Assembly (NCBI RefSeq): GCF_003264365.1
Contig: NZ_PYAK01000019.1
Location: forward strand, 1-64,000
Length of the DNA stretch: 64,000 nucleotides
Source of the DNA: Micromonospora noduli
GTDB taxonomy: Bacteria > Actinomycetota > Actinomycetes > Mycobacteriales > Micromonosporaceae
Reading direction: 5' to 3'
The position numbers and the translations under genes are program-made. Shown here in pieces: positions 32,730 to 41,594 of this stretch (positions are counted from its first letter, which is position 1; each line of letters starts with the position of its first letter). Under the pieces are notes generated by a model. It saw only the letters and a list, made by a program, of their open reading frames with translations. It did not search any database and was not told the origin of the DNA.

Positions 32730-33488
32730 GTGAGAGGTCGCCTACGGCAGGTCGCGATGGTGCTGCTCGGCGCGGTGCTGTTCGGCACGGCCGGCCTGAG
32801 CCTCGGCTCCTGGTACGCCGGCCGCGGCACCACGCCGGTCAACTTCGACCAGGTACAGAGCATGGCGGCGGAGTTGCTTCCCGGCACCGAATCAGTCGGC
32901 TCGAGCGTCGGCCTCAACCACGTCTACGGTGCCCTGGGCCCCGACGACTTCGGCTCGGCGTACGCGGAATACCTCTACGTCGACGCCACCGACTGCGCGC
33001 ACTCCGAATTGGTGCGGCGCAACGCCACCGCAGTGGGTTGGCAGGGCAACCATCGGGTCACGGGCACGCCATGCGATGGCTGGCGGGCCGAACGGGACGG
33101 GCTGACCGCCACGCTCACCCAGGTGGACCGCATGGCGGTCCTGAGGTTCGTGCCAGCCGCGCCCGACGGCTACGTCACCGTCATCCTCATTGCCACCGTC
33201 CTGGGTGCCGCGGCCGGGGCGGCGCTGTTCTGGCTGGCGGGACGGCGACGTCCACCCGTACCCCGACTGGTTGGCACGCTGGTGACGATCGTTCTCCTCC
33301 CGGGCGTCGTCCTCACCTGGCAGGGCCTGCTGGCGAATGGATTGGCGGAACCGACGTGGCCGGTCTGGCCAGCCCTCGCTCCGGTGCTGGTGCCGCTGGC
33401 GCTCGTGCTGCTGCTGGCCGGGCTGATCTTCTACGTGGGTCGACGGGAGCCGAGCCAGGTCTCCGGCCGAGGCACGAGCCAACCCTGA
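32730..33488 (+). CDS. Membrane protein, paralogue of the gene at 44520
   Basis: 252 residues. One N-terminal helix (VAMVLLGAVLFGTAGLSLGS) followed by YAGRGTTPVNFDQVQ, an extracellular region with three Cys (DCAHSE, TPCDGWRAERDGLT), then three to four C-terminal helices. The protein at 44520-45380 is the same along its whole length (for example LSLGTWYGGRGVTPPN and CDGWRAERDGLT). GTG start at 32730 lies in a GGTGAG context shared with the paralogue. Function unknown; seemingly lineage-specific. Confidence 0.78.
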   Translation: MRGRLRQVAMVLLGAVLFGTAGLSLGSWYAGRGTTPVNFDQVQSMAAELLPGTESVGSSVGLNHVYGALGPDDFGSAYAEYLYVDATDCAHSELVRRNATAVGWQGNHRVTGTPCDGWRAERDGLTATLTQVDRMAVLRFVPAAPDGYVTVILIATVLGAAAGAALFWLAGRRRPPVPRLVGTLVTIVLLPGVVLTWQGLLANGLAEPTWPVWPALAPVLVPLALVLLLAGLIFYVGRREPSQVSGRGTSQP

Positions 33489-33520
33489 AGGTCCGCCATC
33501 CGCCTGGATACTGTCTAGTC

Positions 33521-34465
33521 ATGCCGCTCAGTCCGGACGAGGTCGAGGTGTTCGAGCACTCCAGGGCCCGCCTGGAGGCGATCGCCTATCGCCTGCTGGG
33601 CTCGGCCAGCGACGCGGAGGACGCCGTCCAGGACACCTTCCTCCGCTGGCAGGGCGCCGACCGGGAGCACGTCGAGACGCCCGAGGCGTGGCTGACGAAG
33701 GTCCTCACCAACGTGTGCCTCAACCAGCTGACCTCGGCGCGGGCCAGGCGGGAGACCTATGTGGGCACGTGGCTGCCCGAACCGGTCCTCGCCGGGGACC
33801 GGATGCTCGGCCCGCTCGACACCGCCGAGCAGCGCGAGTCGGTCTCGATGGCGGTGCTCACCCTGCTTGAGCGGTTGTCGCCCAACGAGCGCGCGGTGTA
33901 CGTGCTGCGGGAGGCCTTCGGCTACTCGCACGGTGAGATCGCCGAGATCCTCGGCATCACCGAGTCGAACTGCCAGCAGACCTACCGGCGTGCCAAGCAG
34001 CACGTCACCGCCGAACGGGCCCGCGCGGAGGTCGACCGGGCCACCGCCCGGAAGATCGTCGCGGAGTTCCTCACGGCGGCCAACAACGGTGAGATCCAGC
34101 GGCTGGTGGAGTTGCTGACCGACGACGCGACGAGCACCGCCGACGGCGGCGGCAAGATCCCCGCCCGGGCCGCGCCGATCGTCGGCGCGCTGGCGGTGGC
34201 GAAGTTCCTGCGTGGCCTGTTCAAGCCCGCCGACGTCAAACGGGACCTGGTCGGTGGCAGCCCGGCCATGTACGTCACCACCGCCAACGGCGCTCCGGCG
34301 GTGGTGGTCGTGATCGACGGCCGGGTCATCGGCGTGATGTCGGTGGAGGTGACGCCCGAGGGTGTCACGGCCATCCACAATCAGGTCAACCCCGACAAGC
34401 TCGTCCGCGCCACCCGGCAGTGGTCCGCCTCGGAGCACGAGGAGCCGGCCCTCCACGTCTGGTGA
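33521..34465 (+). CDS. ECF41-type (SigJ-like) RNA polymerase sigma factor
   Basis: 314 residues. Sigma region 2 (RLEAIAYRLLGSASDAEDAV, QDTFLRW) and region 4 (RLSPNERAVYVLREAFGYSH, GEIAEILGITESNCQQTYRR) are intact. The C-terminal SnoaL-like extension carries the ECF41 hallmarks DGGGK and NPDKL, which regulate activity without a separate anti-sigma factor. ECF41 genes usually adjoin a carboxymuconolactone decarboxylase or oxidoreductase gene, presumably their target; none is next to this one. ATG 33521. Confidence 0.93.
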   Translation: MPLSPDEVEVFEHSRARLEAIAYRLLGSASDAEDAVQDTFLRWQGADREHVETPEAWLTKVLTNVCLNQLTSARARRETYVGTWLPEPVLAGDRMLGPLDTAEQRESVSMAVLTLLERLSPNERAVYVLREAFGYSHGEIAEILGITESNCQQTYRRAKQHVTAERARAEVDRATARKIVAEFLTAANNGEIQRLVELLTDDATSTADGGGKIPARAAPIVGALAVAKFLRGLFKPADVKRDLVGGSPAMYVTTANGAPAVVVVIDGRVIGVMSVEVTPEGVTAIHNQVNPDKLVRATRQWSASEHEEPALHVW

Positions 34466-34481
34466 CCTGCGGTGCAGCTGC

Positions 34482-35156
34482 TCAGTTCTCGCCGGCGGTG
34501 ATCAGGCCGGTCTCGTAGGCGCAGATCACGGCCTGGGTGCGGTCGCGGAGGCCGAGCTTGGTCAGCACGTTGCTGACGTGGGTCTTCACTGTGTGTTCGC
34601 TGACCACCAGGGTCTGGGCGATCTCCGCGTTGGCCAGACCGCGGCCCAGCAGGTGCAGGGTCTCCCGTTCGCGGGTGGTGAGCACGTCGAGGCGGGCGTC
34701 GGGCGCGGCGGCCGACCGGGGCGTTCCGGGCCGGTGGCGGCTGGTGATGTCCGAGATGATCTGCCGGGTCACCGACGGGGCCAGCAGCGAGTCGCCGGCG
34801 GCCACGACCCGTACGGCGTGGACGAGGTCGTCGCGGCGTACGTCCTTGAGCAGGAAGCCGCTGGCGCCGGCGTAGAGCGCCTCGTAGATGTAGTCGTCCT
34901 GGTCGAAGGTGGTCAGCATGATGACCCGACTGGCGCTCTCCGCGCAGATGCGGCGGGCGGCCTCGATGCCGTCCATCGTCGGCATGCGGATGTCCAGGAG
35001 CGTCACCTCCGGCTGGTGCTTCCGGACGGCGGCCACGGCCGCGGCTCCGTCGCCGACGTCGGCGACGACGGTGATGTCCGACTGGGCGTCGAGGATCATG
35101 GAGAATCCGCTGCGGACAAGCTCCTGGTCGTCTGCGATCACCACCCGAATCGTCAC
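34482..35156 (-). CDS. NarL/LuxR-family response regulator
   Basis: 224 residues. Receiver: VVIADDQELVRSGF, phospho-acceptor in VTLLDIRMPTMDG and FLLKDVRRDD. LuxR domain: LTTRERETLHLLGRGLANAE and VSEHTVKTHVSNVLTKLGL. It is intact and overlaps the kinase gene by 4 bases (ATGA). Its cognate kinase gene, directly upstream, carries a premature stop, so phosphorylation may be impaired or come from another kinase. Confidence 0.93.
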   Translation of the reverse strand: MTIRVVIADDQELVRSGFSMILDAQSDITVVADVGDGAAAVAAVRKHQPEVTLLDIRMPTMDGIEAARRICAESASRVIMLTTFDQDDYIYEALYAGASGFLLKDVRRDDLVHAVRVVAAGDSLLAPSVTRQIISDITSRHRPGTPRSAAAPDARLDVLTTRERETLHLLGRGLANAEIAQTLVVSEHTVKTHVSNVLTKLGLRDRTQAVICAYETGLITAGEN

Positions 35157-36289
35157 GCCGGGAACGGTAGCCGAGCCTCGACGGTGAACCCGCGTCCGCC
35201 TGCCGCCGGTTCGGCCTTCGCCGTTCCGCCGCAGGCTGTCGCGCGTTCCCGGATGCCGACGAGTCCGTGTCCGCCGCCCGGGCCGCCGGTTCCGGCGCCA
35301 TCGTCGGTCACGGTGACCGTGAGGGCATCGGGCGACCAGTCCAGGTGTACGTCGACACTGCTGGCCGCCGCGTGCTTGAGCGCGTTGGTGAGGGCTTCCT
35401 GCACGATCCGGTACGCGGCCAACTCCATGTCGGCCGACAGCGGCCGCGGCTCCCCGGTCACCCGCAGGTCGGCCACCGGTACACCGTCGATCAGCGACCG
35501 CAGTTGGGCCAGGGTGGGCTGCGGGCTGCGGGGACCGGGCTCGGAGCGCAGCAGGCCGAGCATGCCGCGCAGTTGCACCATGGCGTCCCGGCCGGCGTCG
35601 GCGATCGCGTCGAACGCCGCCTCGGCCCGGTCCGGCGCGCTGCGTACGGCGACCGGCCCGGCCTCGGCCTGCACGATCATGAGGCTCACCGCGTGGGACA
35701 GCACGTCGTGCATCTCCCGGGCGATCCGGGCCCGCTCGCGTGCGGCGGCCCGATCGGCCTCGAACTCGCGCTCACGTTCGGCCCGGAGCGCCCGGTCCTC
35801 CAGGGCGGTCGCGCGCTCCTGTCGAGCGGCGCTGAGCCGACCCAGCACGTACGCGGTGAAGAAGACCAGGAAGGTGTAGAAGTACTCGCTGACGCGGTTG
35901 GTGTTGAAGGCAACCCCCGCGGCCACCCCCGGGAAGGTCGCTGCGAGTGCCCACCAGCGCTGCCGGCGACCACCGAGCGTGGCGACCGTGTAGAGGGCGA
36001 CCAGCCCGCCGTACGCGAGCGGCTACCCCGGGGCGTCCGCCGCCTTGCCGGCGATCGTGGCCAGAGCCACCACCAGCAGGACGGTGAGCGGCACCCGTCG
36101 GCGCCAGATCAGCGGGACCGCCGTACCGGCGGTCAGCAGGTAGGCCAGCGGCCCTGGCTCGCCACCCGGTCCGGGAAGCACGAACGGCACTGACACCGCG
36201 ATCAGGACGAACACGGTGATGGCGGCGTCCACCACGTACGGATTGGTGGTACGCACGAGGCGGGCGAGTGACATCGCGACAGTATTCAC
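35153..36289 (-). pseudogene. NarL-type sensor histidine kinase interrupted by an in-frame TAG
   Basis: The frame from GTG 36289 (after GGAGG) encodes four N-terminal helices (VVDAAITVFVLIAVSVPFVL, LTVLLVVALATIAGKA), then meets TAG at 36023-36025. The same frame continues at once with matching protein (PLAYGGLVALYTVATLGG, EYFYTFLVFFTAYVLGRL), the phospho-acceptor ERARIAREMHDVLSHAVSLM and the ATPase (EALTNALKHA, GHGLVGIRERA). No frameshift is needed: one codon separates it from a normal kinase of about 378 residues. It is a nonsense mutation, sequencing error or readthrough case. A restart at GTG 35926 could give a 257-residue kinase core with two helices. Confidence 0.85.
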
Positions 36290-36360
36290 AGCCCCTGACC
36301 TCCTCAGTGATGGGCATCCGATCCCCCCTGTGGTGGGGGGATCGGTTCGGGGCTCGCCGC

Positions 36361-36951
36361 TCAGGCGAGGGCGGGCACCGGCTGCGTCGGGGTGGCGGCG
36401 GCGGTGCCCCGGGCCAGCGGGAGGAAGGAGACCAGCAGCAGGGCCGAGCCCAGCGGGATCAGGTCCTTGTCGATGAACGGCGTGGCGAGGTCGGCCAGCA
36501 CCAGGATCGGCGTCCACAGCTTGACCCGGCGCTGCACGGCGAGCAGGACGACCAGCACGAGCTGGCCGAGGTAGAAGGCGTAGGGCCCGAAGTCGTAGGC
36601 CAGCTGCGAGATGCCGGGCAGGGTGCGCACATCGTGGATGATCATGCTCATGCCGTAGTTGTCGGTGGCCAGAAAGCCGGCGACGAGGTCAATCGAGAAC
36701 TGGGTGATCAGCGCCAGTGCCCCGACGGTGCCGGCCGTGGCGCTCACCGTCGCGAGGGTCCGGCCGCCAGCCATTCGGCGCATCTGCCAGAACACCGAGA
36801 TGAACGCGACGAGCGCGCCGAGGAACGCGACGTGCCCGATGGTCCAGGCCGGGCCGGGACCACGAACACCGTCCAGGCCGTCGATCAGACGGACGATGCC
36901 GTAGCCCATGACCAGGACCGGGGCGGCGATGAATGCGGGGCGAAACTGCAT
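36361..36951 (-). CDS. Integral membrane protein of unknown function
   Basis: 196 residues with five or six hydrophobic helices (FIAAPVLVMGYGIVRLIDG, IGHVAFLGALVAFISVFWQM, FYLGQLVLVVLLAVQRR). No recognised motif; such proteins are common in actinomycetes next to two-component genes. ATG 36951 follows AAGGAG, which rules out the upstream in-frame start at 37077. It may be co-transcribed with the kinase downstream (72 bases). Confidence 0.8.
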   Translation of the reverse strand: MQFRPAFIAAPVLVMGYGIVRLIDGLDGVRGPGPAWTIGHVAFLGALVAFISVFWQMRRMAGGRTLATVSATAGTVGALALITQFSIDLVAGFLATDNYGMSMIIHDVRTLPGISQLAYDFGPYAFYLGQLVLVVLLAVQRRVKLWTPILVLADLATPFIDKDLIPLGSALLLVSFLPLARGTAAATPTQPVPALA

Positions 36952-37203
36952 TGTGGTGACTCCTTGGGAGGCGTTCACGTCGGGTGTTCGACGTGATTGA
37001 GCCTGCCGTTTCGCCGCGGCGCGGACATCGCTCCGCCCGGCGATCTTGCCGCCGCCCGACATCTCCCCCGCACGCATGAGACCCTCCCTCGCACGGGCGA
37101 GTGGAGATCAACGCCTGGTGACCCAGGTCATAGGCCAGCCCTGTCAGGAATCGCGTCGCTGTCCGGTTCAGGAAGCGACCACCACCGAGACAGGAGTGCC
37201 ACC

Positions 37204-38391
37204 ATGAAGCACCGCATCGTCGTCCTCGGAGCGGGTTACGCCGGAGCCATGGCCGCCGGGCGCCTCGCCAAGCGGCTGCACCCGGACGACACCGAGATCA
37301 CCGTCATCAACGCCGACGCGGATTTCGTCGAGCGGGTCCGCATGCACCAACTCGCCACCGGGCAGGACCTCAAACGACGCCCACTGAGCGAGGTCTACGC
37401 CGGCACCGGCGTCAAGCCTCGGCTGGCCAGGGTCACCGCCGTCGACGCCGATCGCAGGACCGTCGCGCTCGCCGACGACAACGGCACCGACGAGATCACC
37501 TACGACACGCTCGTCTACGCCCTCGGCAGCGTCACCGCCGACCATGGCGTCCCCGGGGTCGCCGAGCACGCGTACGACATCGCCGGCAGGCCCTCGGCGC
37601 TGCGGTTGCGCGACCGCCTCGCCCACCTCGCGGCCGGCGGGACCGTGCTCGTCGTCGGCGGCGGCCTCACCGGCCTGGAGGCGGTCACCGAGATCGCCGA
37701 GACCCGGCCGGACCTCGATGTCGCGCTCGCCGCCCGCGGCGGTCTCGGCGACTGGCTCAACGGCAAGGCGCAGCAGCACCTGCGCGGCGTCTGCGACCGG
37801 CTCGGCATCACAGTGCACGAGCACACCGACATCGCGCGGGTCGAGGCGGCGGATGCGGTCACCCGCGACGGTCGGGAGATCCCGGCCCAGGTGACGGTGT
37901 GGACGACCGGCTTCGCCGTGCACCCCATCGCCGCCGCCACGACCCTGGCGGTCGCGGAGACCGGGCAGATCATCGTCGACGCCAGCATGCGGTCGGTCTC
38001 ACACCCCGAGGTGTACGCGGTGGGCGACGCCGCGATCGCCGAAGGACCGGGCGGCAAGCCGCTGCGGATGTCCTGCGCCTCGGGCATCCCGATGGCCTGG
38101 CAGGCCGCCGACGCCATCGCCGCACGCCTGACCGGTCGGGCGAAGTTTCCCAAGGCCCCGCTGCGCTACTTCAACCAGTGCATCAGCCTCGGCCGCCGCG
38201 ACGGCATCATCCAGTACGTGACCGCCGACGACCGGGCCAGGCCGGCCCTCCTCACCGGGAAGCTGGCGGCCCGCTACAAGGAGTTCGTCTGCACGGGCGC
38301 CGCCTGGAGCATCGCGCACCCGGTCCTGTACCCGGTCCGCCGCCACCGCGTCGTCCCGACCCGATCGGAGGTCCGCACAGTCGCCTCCTGA
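37204..38391 (+). CDS. FAD/NAD(P)-dependent oxidoreductase (NDH-2-like)
   Basis: 395 residues. FAD-binding VVLGAGYAGAMAAG at the N-terminus, a second Rossmann VLVVGGGLTGLEAVTEIAE near residue 150 and the C-terminal FAD loop VYAVGDAAI. The architecture matches single-subunit NADH dehydrogenase-like or apoptosis-inducing-factor-like reductases. ATG 37204 is preceded by ACAGGAG. It stands alone between an upstream 250-base promoter gap and the paralogous hypothetical gene downstream. Confidence 0.9.
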   Translation: MKHRIVVLGAGYAGAMAAGRLAKRLHPDDTEITVINADADFVERVRMHQLATGQDLKRRPLSEVYAGTGVKPRLARVTAVDADRRTVALADDNGTDEITYDTLVYALGSVTADHGVPGVAEHAYDIAGRPSALRLRDRLAHLAAGGTVLVVGGGLTGLEAVTEIAETRPDLDVALAARGGLGDWLNGKAQQHLRGVCDRLGITVHEHTDIARVEAADAVTRDGREIPAQVTVWTTGFAVHPIAAATTLAVAETGQIIVDASMRSVSHPEVYAVGDAAIAEGPGGKPLRMSCASGIPMAWQAADAIAARLTGRAKFPKAPLRYFNQCISLGRRDGIIQYVTADDRARPALLTGKLAARYKEFVCTGAAWSIAHPVLYPVRRHRVVPTRSEVRTVAS

Positions 38392-38439
38392 GCGGACATG
38401 TGCCAGACCTAGGCTGTCGCAATGGCGGCGGAGCATGTG

Positions 38440-39006
38440 GTGATCGATCTCGACGAACACGGTCATGAACCGGCTGAACGGAGCGGCATCACCCACGGGA
38501 ACGTCGCGAACAGGCGGAACCTGCTCCTTCAGCTCGTCGCCGCCTTCGTGATCGGTGTGGTGCTCGGCGGCATCGGTGTCGGTGAGTTGCGAGACTCTCG
38601 TGCACAGCGCGAGCGGTCCAGTGTGGTCTCCCTCGTGGCCCTACCCGAGTCGGGCTATTCGGGAGGCTCAAACAGCAGGGGAACCGTCGTGCTGGACGGG
38701 CAGCTGACACTGATCAACACCGGCCCCGCGCCGATCACGATCCGCGCGGTTCAGGCAGAAAGGCCGGGCGTCCAGGTACGCGGCATGGACAAGGCCCGGC
38801 ACGTCCGTCCGGGTGGCACCGGCCAGATCCGTGTCGATCTGCAATTGGAGTGCGCGACGGCGTTCGACCTGGAGCCGTTGTCGGTGCGGTTCTCCGTCGA
38901 GACCGAGGACAAGCGGCTCAGAGAGGTGCGCTACCCGGTCGCTCTCGTCGGAAGTGCCTGGCAGGAGGACGCCATGCGCCTGTGCGAGCCCCGGCTGGAC
39001 TCATAG
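38440..39006 (+). CDS. Membrane-anchored protein, paralogue of the gene at 52325
   Basis: 188 residues. A short cytoplasmic start (VIDLDEHGHE), one helix (LLLQLVAAFVIGVVLGG) and an extracellular beta-rich domain (GQLTLINTGPAPITIRAVQA, VRFSVETED, YPVALVGSAWQEDA). The protein at 52325 is homologous throughout. GTG 38440 is chosen because both copies share the context GGAGCA...GTGATCGA with GGAG 6 bases ahead; the ATG at 38422 has no such site. Function unknown. Confidence 0.78.
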   Translation: MIDLDEHGHEPAERSGITHGNVANRRNLLLQLVAAFVIGVVLGGIGVGELRDSRAQRERSSVVSLVALPESGYSGGSNSRGTVVLDGQLTLINTGPAPITIRAVQAERPGVQVRGMDKARHVRPGGTGQIRVDLQLECATAFDLEPLSVRFSVETEDKRLREVRYPVALVGSAWQEDAMRLCEPRLDS

Positions 39007-39066
39007 CGAAAGGGTGCCAGGCCGGTCACCGTCGGTCACCTTCGTCGGGGCGGATGCGGTTTTAAA

Positions 39067-39108
39067 CGGTATACCTCAGAGGCATAAATATGCCTCTGAG
39101 GTATACCG
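39067..39108. repeat. Dispersed GGTATACCTC palindrome, copy B
   Basis: Perfect 20-bp arms, CGGTATACCTCAGAGGCATA and its complement, with a 2-base AA centre. It lies between the convergent genes ending at 39006 and 39168, where it could act as a terminator. Confidence 0.8.
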
Positions 39109-39167
39109 CTCCTCGGCAGATCGACATGGCGGGCCAGCCGAACGCACTGTGGAGGCCGCCAGGTGAC

Positions 39168-39431
39168 TCACGCTGACTTCGTCTGGTCAGCCAGGTGAAC
39201 GAGCACCAAAGCCGTTCTCTTGTCCGGTTGCACGAAAGCGGTGCGGATCAGGTACGTGCCACGAGCCAGGTCCACGGCGAGGTGGGTGGTGTACTCCAGC
39301 CCGTCGCCGGTATAGCCGGAGTCGAACAACTCGGCTGACCCGCTGGAGACGCTTGTCACCATGCGCTCCCGCAGGCCGTCTTCGCCATCAAGGCTGTCGA
39401 TCCTAGAGGCCGACGTCGCGGCGGACCGCAC
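39168..39431 (-). CDS. Hypothetical protein
   Basis: 87 residues from a GTG. It shows GEDGLRERMVTSVSSGSAEL and HLAVDLARGTYLIRTAFVQP, a beta-rich pattern without a known family. The frame is open for some distance upstream with no ATG or GTG, so this may be the C-terminal end of a larger, decayed gene overlapping the small membrane gene upstream. Low confidence in the start. Confidence 0.4.
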   Translation of the reverse strand: MRSAATSASRIDSLDGEDGLRERMVTSVSSGSAELFDSGYTGDGLEYTTHLAVDLARGTYLIRTAFVQPDKRTALVLVHLADQTKSA

Positions 39432-39454
39432 GGCGGGCGTCGTGGTCGACGGGC

Positions 39455-39763
39455 TCAGTCCTCCGGTTGTTGACCCGTGGACGGCCCATCGGACTCAGCC
39501 TGGCGCTCGGCCTGCCAGATGGCGTGGCCTTTGAGCAGGTATCCGATCCAGTAGATCGCGAAGAGGATCAGGAAGCACGCGAAGAACACTCCCGAGATGA
39601 TGCTCGCGAGGACGAACCCTTCCCCGCCGTCGGCCATTCCGCGCGCCGCGAAGCCAACGAGGCCGAAGAAGAAGAAGATGACCATGTAGAGCGGCAGGGT
39701 TGAACTGTCTGCCGGGTGGGACGCGCGAGGCGACCACGGGACGCGAGGATCATTGCCGATCAC
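39455..39763 (-). CDS. Small membrane protein
   Basis: 102 residues with two helices (LYMVIFFFFGLVGFAARGMA and LASIISGVFFACFLILFAIY) and a charged tail. No family recognised. An internal ATG at 39685, just before the first helix, is an alternative start; neither has a convincing ribosome site. Confidence 0.5.
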   Translation of the reverse strand: MIGNDPRVPWSPRASHPADSSTLPLYMVIFFFFGLVGFAARGMADGGEGFVLASIISGVFFACFLILFAIYWIGYLLKGHAIWQAERQAESDGPSTGQQPED

Positions 39764-39868
39764 TCACCGAGTATGAACCGACTCGCTCAAGCGCGGGATC
39801 CCGCTCCTCTCGACCGGCGAGGTCGATGCGGAGCGGGACCATTGACGGTCTACCCGTCAGAACCCCCA

Positions 39869-40738
39869 TCAAAGGGCCGAGCACTTCCAGGTCTTCCCGC
39901 CATCCTTCGAGTCGCACCACAAGAGAACCTTGCCGAGGACCGGAAAGCTGAAAGTGAAGAGGTGGCCTTTGTTCTTCGAGTACACGACGCCGGACTTCTC
40001 GGCGATGTCGGCCAGCGCCCACCCGGGGTCCGGCCCGTCCACTGTCGCCACCCGGCGCATCGACTCGACGTCCTTGCCGTCGAGGAGCATCTTGATCTCG
40101 TCCGCCGAAGGCTCGCCGTCGCCGATCAGCGTGTCCACCGTGTACGGGCCGTCGACGGCGACGCCATTGGCCTTCTCGAAGGCGGCCTTCGTCTCCCCCA
40201 CCGTGGTGCTGCCGGCGAGGTCGAGGGTGAGGATCAGATCGCCCGTCCGGCGCGACAGCAGGCACTGCCAGATGGTCTTGCCCGACGCGACGCACATGGT
40301 CAGGCACCACTCCCGGCCGTCGGGGGTGGACGAGGAGAAGAGCAGCGAGGTCGCCGTCCCGCTGTCGCCGCTGCCGTCGTACGCGCCGTCGGCGAGGTCG
40401 GCCATGGTCGTGCCGAGGACGTCCCGGCTGCCCGGAATCGTGCCGACGACCTTGACACCGTCGACCTCCTTGCCGGCAACGAGCGCTTCGAGTTGGTCGC
40501 CGGTGAGGGTCCGCCCGCCGGTGTCGACGGCCAGCACCTTGTCCAGGTCGCCGACGGGTCGGCCGGTCAGGTCCTCGAACTGTTGAAGCATCGCGCCCGG
40601 GGCACCGGGGTGGTCGGTGATCGTCGTCCGGGCCTCCCCCTCGGCGGCCTGCGACGGTGCGTACGAAGCGGTCAGCCCGACGATCAGTGCGGCCGCGACG
40701 ATGGTGGCGCGCCTGGTGATGTCCCGCAGAGTTGTCAT
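39869..40738 (-). CDS. Secreted protein of unknown function, related to the next gene
   Basis: 289 residues. Sec signal peptide (ATIVAAALIVGLTASYAPSQ, then AAEG). It contains two units of a repeated module: GRTLTGDQLEALVAGKEVDG followed by VKVVGTIPGS, and later GEPSADEIKMLLDGKDVESM followed by RRVATVDGPD. The gene upstream has one such unit (RTPEQVEALLAGKDDTGVRV). Four Cys in two clusters may form disulphides. No known family. It lies 43 bases downstream of the related gene and is probably in an operon with it and the AfsR-like regulator. Confidence 0.72.
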   Translation of the reverse strand: MTTLRDITRRATIVAAALIVGLTASYAPSQAAEGEARTTITDHPGAPGAMLQQFEDLTGRPVGDLDKVLAVDTGGRTLTGDQLEALVAGKEVDGVKVVGTIPGSRDVLGTTMADLADGAYDGSGDSGTATSLLFSSSTPDGREWCLTMCVASGKTIWQCLLSRRTGDLILTLDLAGSTTVGETKAAFEKANGVAVDGPYTVDTLIGDGEPSADEIKMLLDGKDVESMRRVATVDGPDPGWALADIAEKSGVVYSKNKGHLFTFSFPVLGKVLLWCDSKDGGKTWKCSAL

Positions 40739-40780
40739 CCTGTCCTCATCTCGGTGATCGGTGTCGGCGGGGTGGGCGGG

Positions 40781-41500
40781 CTACCAGCGGCATGTGACGA
40801 TGTCGCCGAAGTCGTTGGGGGACCCCAGGTCGCAGTGGTCGTCGATCCACTCACCGATCTCGCCGATCGTGTCCACGATCCAGGCGATCGCCGACTTGAT
40901 AGCGCCCCAGATGCTGAAGTAGACGACTGTCGTCTCGGGGGTGCCGCCGGCCTCGTCGATGACGTCCTTCGTCGACATGGCGGCGTTGGGCTTCTCGATG
41001 ATGTCCAGCACCCGTACCCCGGTGTCGTCCTTGCCGGCCAGCAGCGCCTCGACCTGCTCCGGGGTTCGCTCCTTGCCGTCGTCGACCGCCACGATCGCGC
41101 GGTCGATCAGCACCTCACGGCTGCCGCTGATGGCCTGGGCGATGCCGGTCATCTCGCCCACCGTGAGGTCGTTGCCGAGCGCGGGGCCGGTGAACCGCCG
41201 CACCGAGACGGCACCTGCCGGGTCGATCCTGATCTCGCCGGCCGTGATCAGGTCGTCCGGTCCGAACGGCGCCCAGGCGAACGTCCACTGCCCGGCGACG
41301 CAGCGGAACTGGCCGTACTCCCGGCCCTCGGGCGCGGTGTCGGTACGGACGACTTCGCCGCGCTCGTCGACGTGCTGGACCACGCAGTCGGCGCCCTTCT
41401 GCGGCGGCTTCTCGGTCTGGGCCACGGCGGCGGAGGACATGGCCAGCACCGTCCCGCTGACCACCCCGATCACCGCGAGGCGGTGTGCCAAACGACTCAT
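40781..41500 (-). CDS. Secreted protein of unknown function
   Basis: 239 residues. Signal peptide LAVIGVVSGTVLAMSSAAVA then QTEK. The middle contains the module TPEQVEALLAGKDDTGVRVL, also found in the adjacent gene product. The C-terminus is hydrophobic-amphipathic (FSIWGAIKSAIAWIVDTIGE) and ends with two Cys (DHCDLG, VTCRW), a layout reminiscent of small exported membrane-active peptides, but this is speculation. ATG 41500 follows GGAGCGTTCG. It lies 94 bases after the AfsR-like gene. Confidence 0.68.
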   Translation of the reverse strand: MSRLAHRLAVIGVVSGTVLAMSSAAVAQTEKPPQKGADCVVQHVDERGEVVRTDTAPEGREYGQFRCVAGQWTFAWAPFGPDDLITAGEIRIDPAGAVSVRRFTGPALGNDLTVGEMTGIAQAISGSREVLIDRAIVAVDDGKERTPEQVEALLAGKDDTGVRVLDIIEKPNAAMSTKDVIDEAGGTPETTVVYFSIWGAIKSAIAWIVDTIGEIGEWIDDHCDLGSPNDFGDIVTCRW

Positions 41501-41594
41501 CGAACGCTCCATTCCTGGTGCGGAAGAAACTGGTGTCCGAAGAGTGGCGGGGCGCGCTGAAGCGGCCCGGAAACGGCGCTGAAAGCGGGGTACG

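Noticed and set aside
39716..41560. A 614-codon plus-strand frame across the secreted-protein genes
   Set aside because: Opposite strand carries two signal-peptide proteins with good starts; the frame has no domain.
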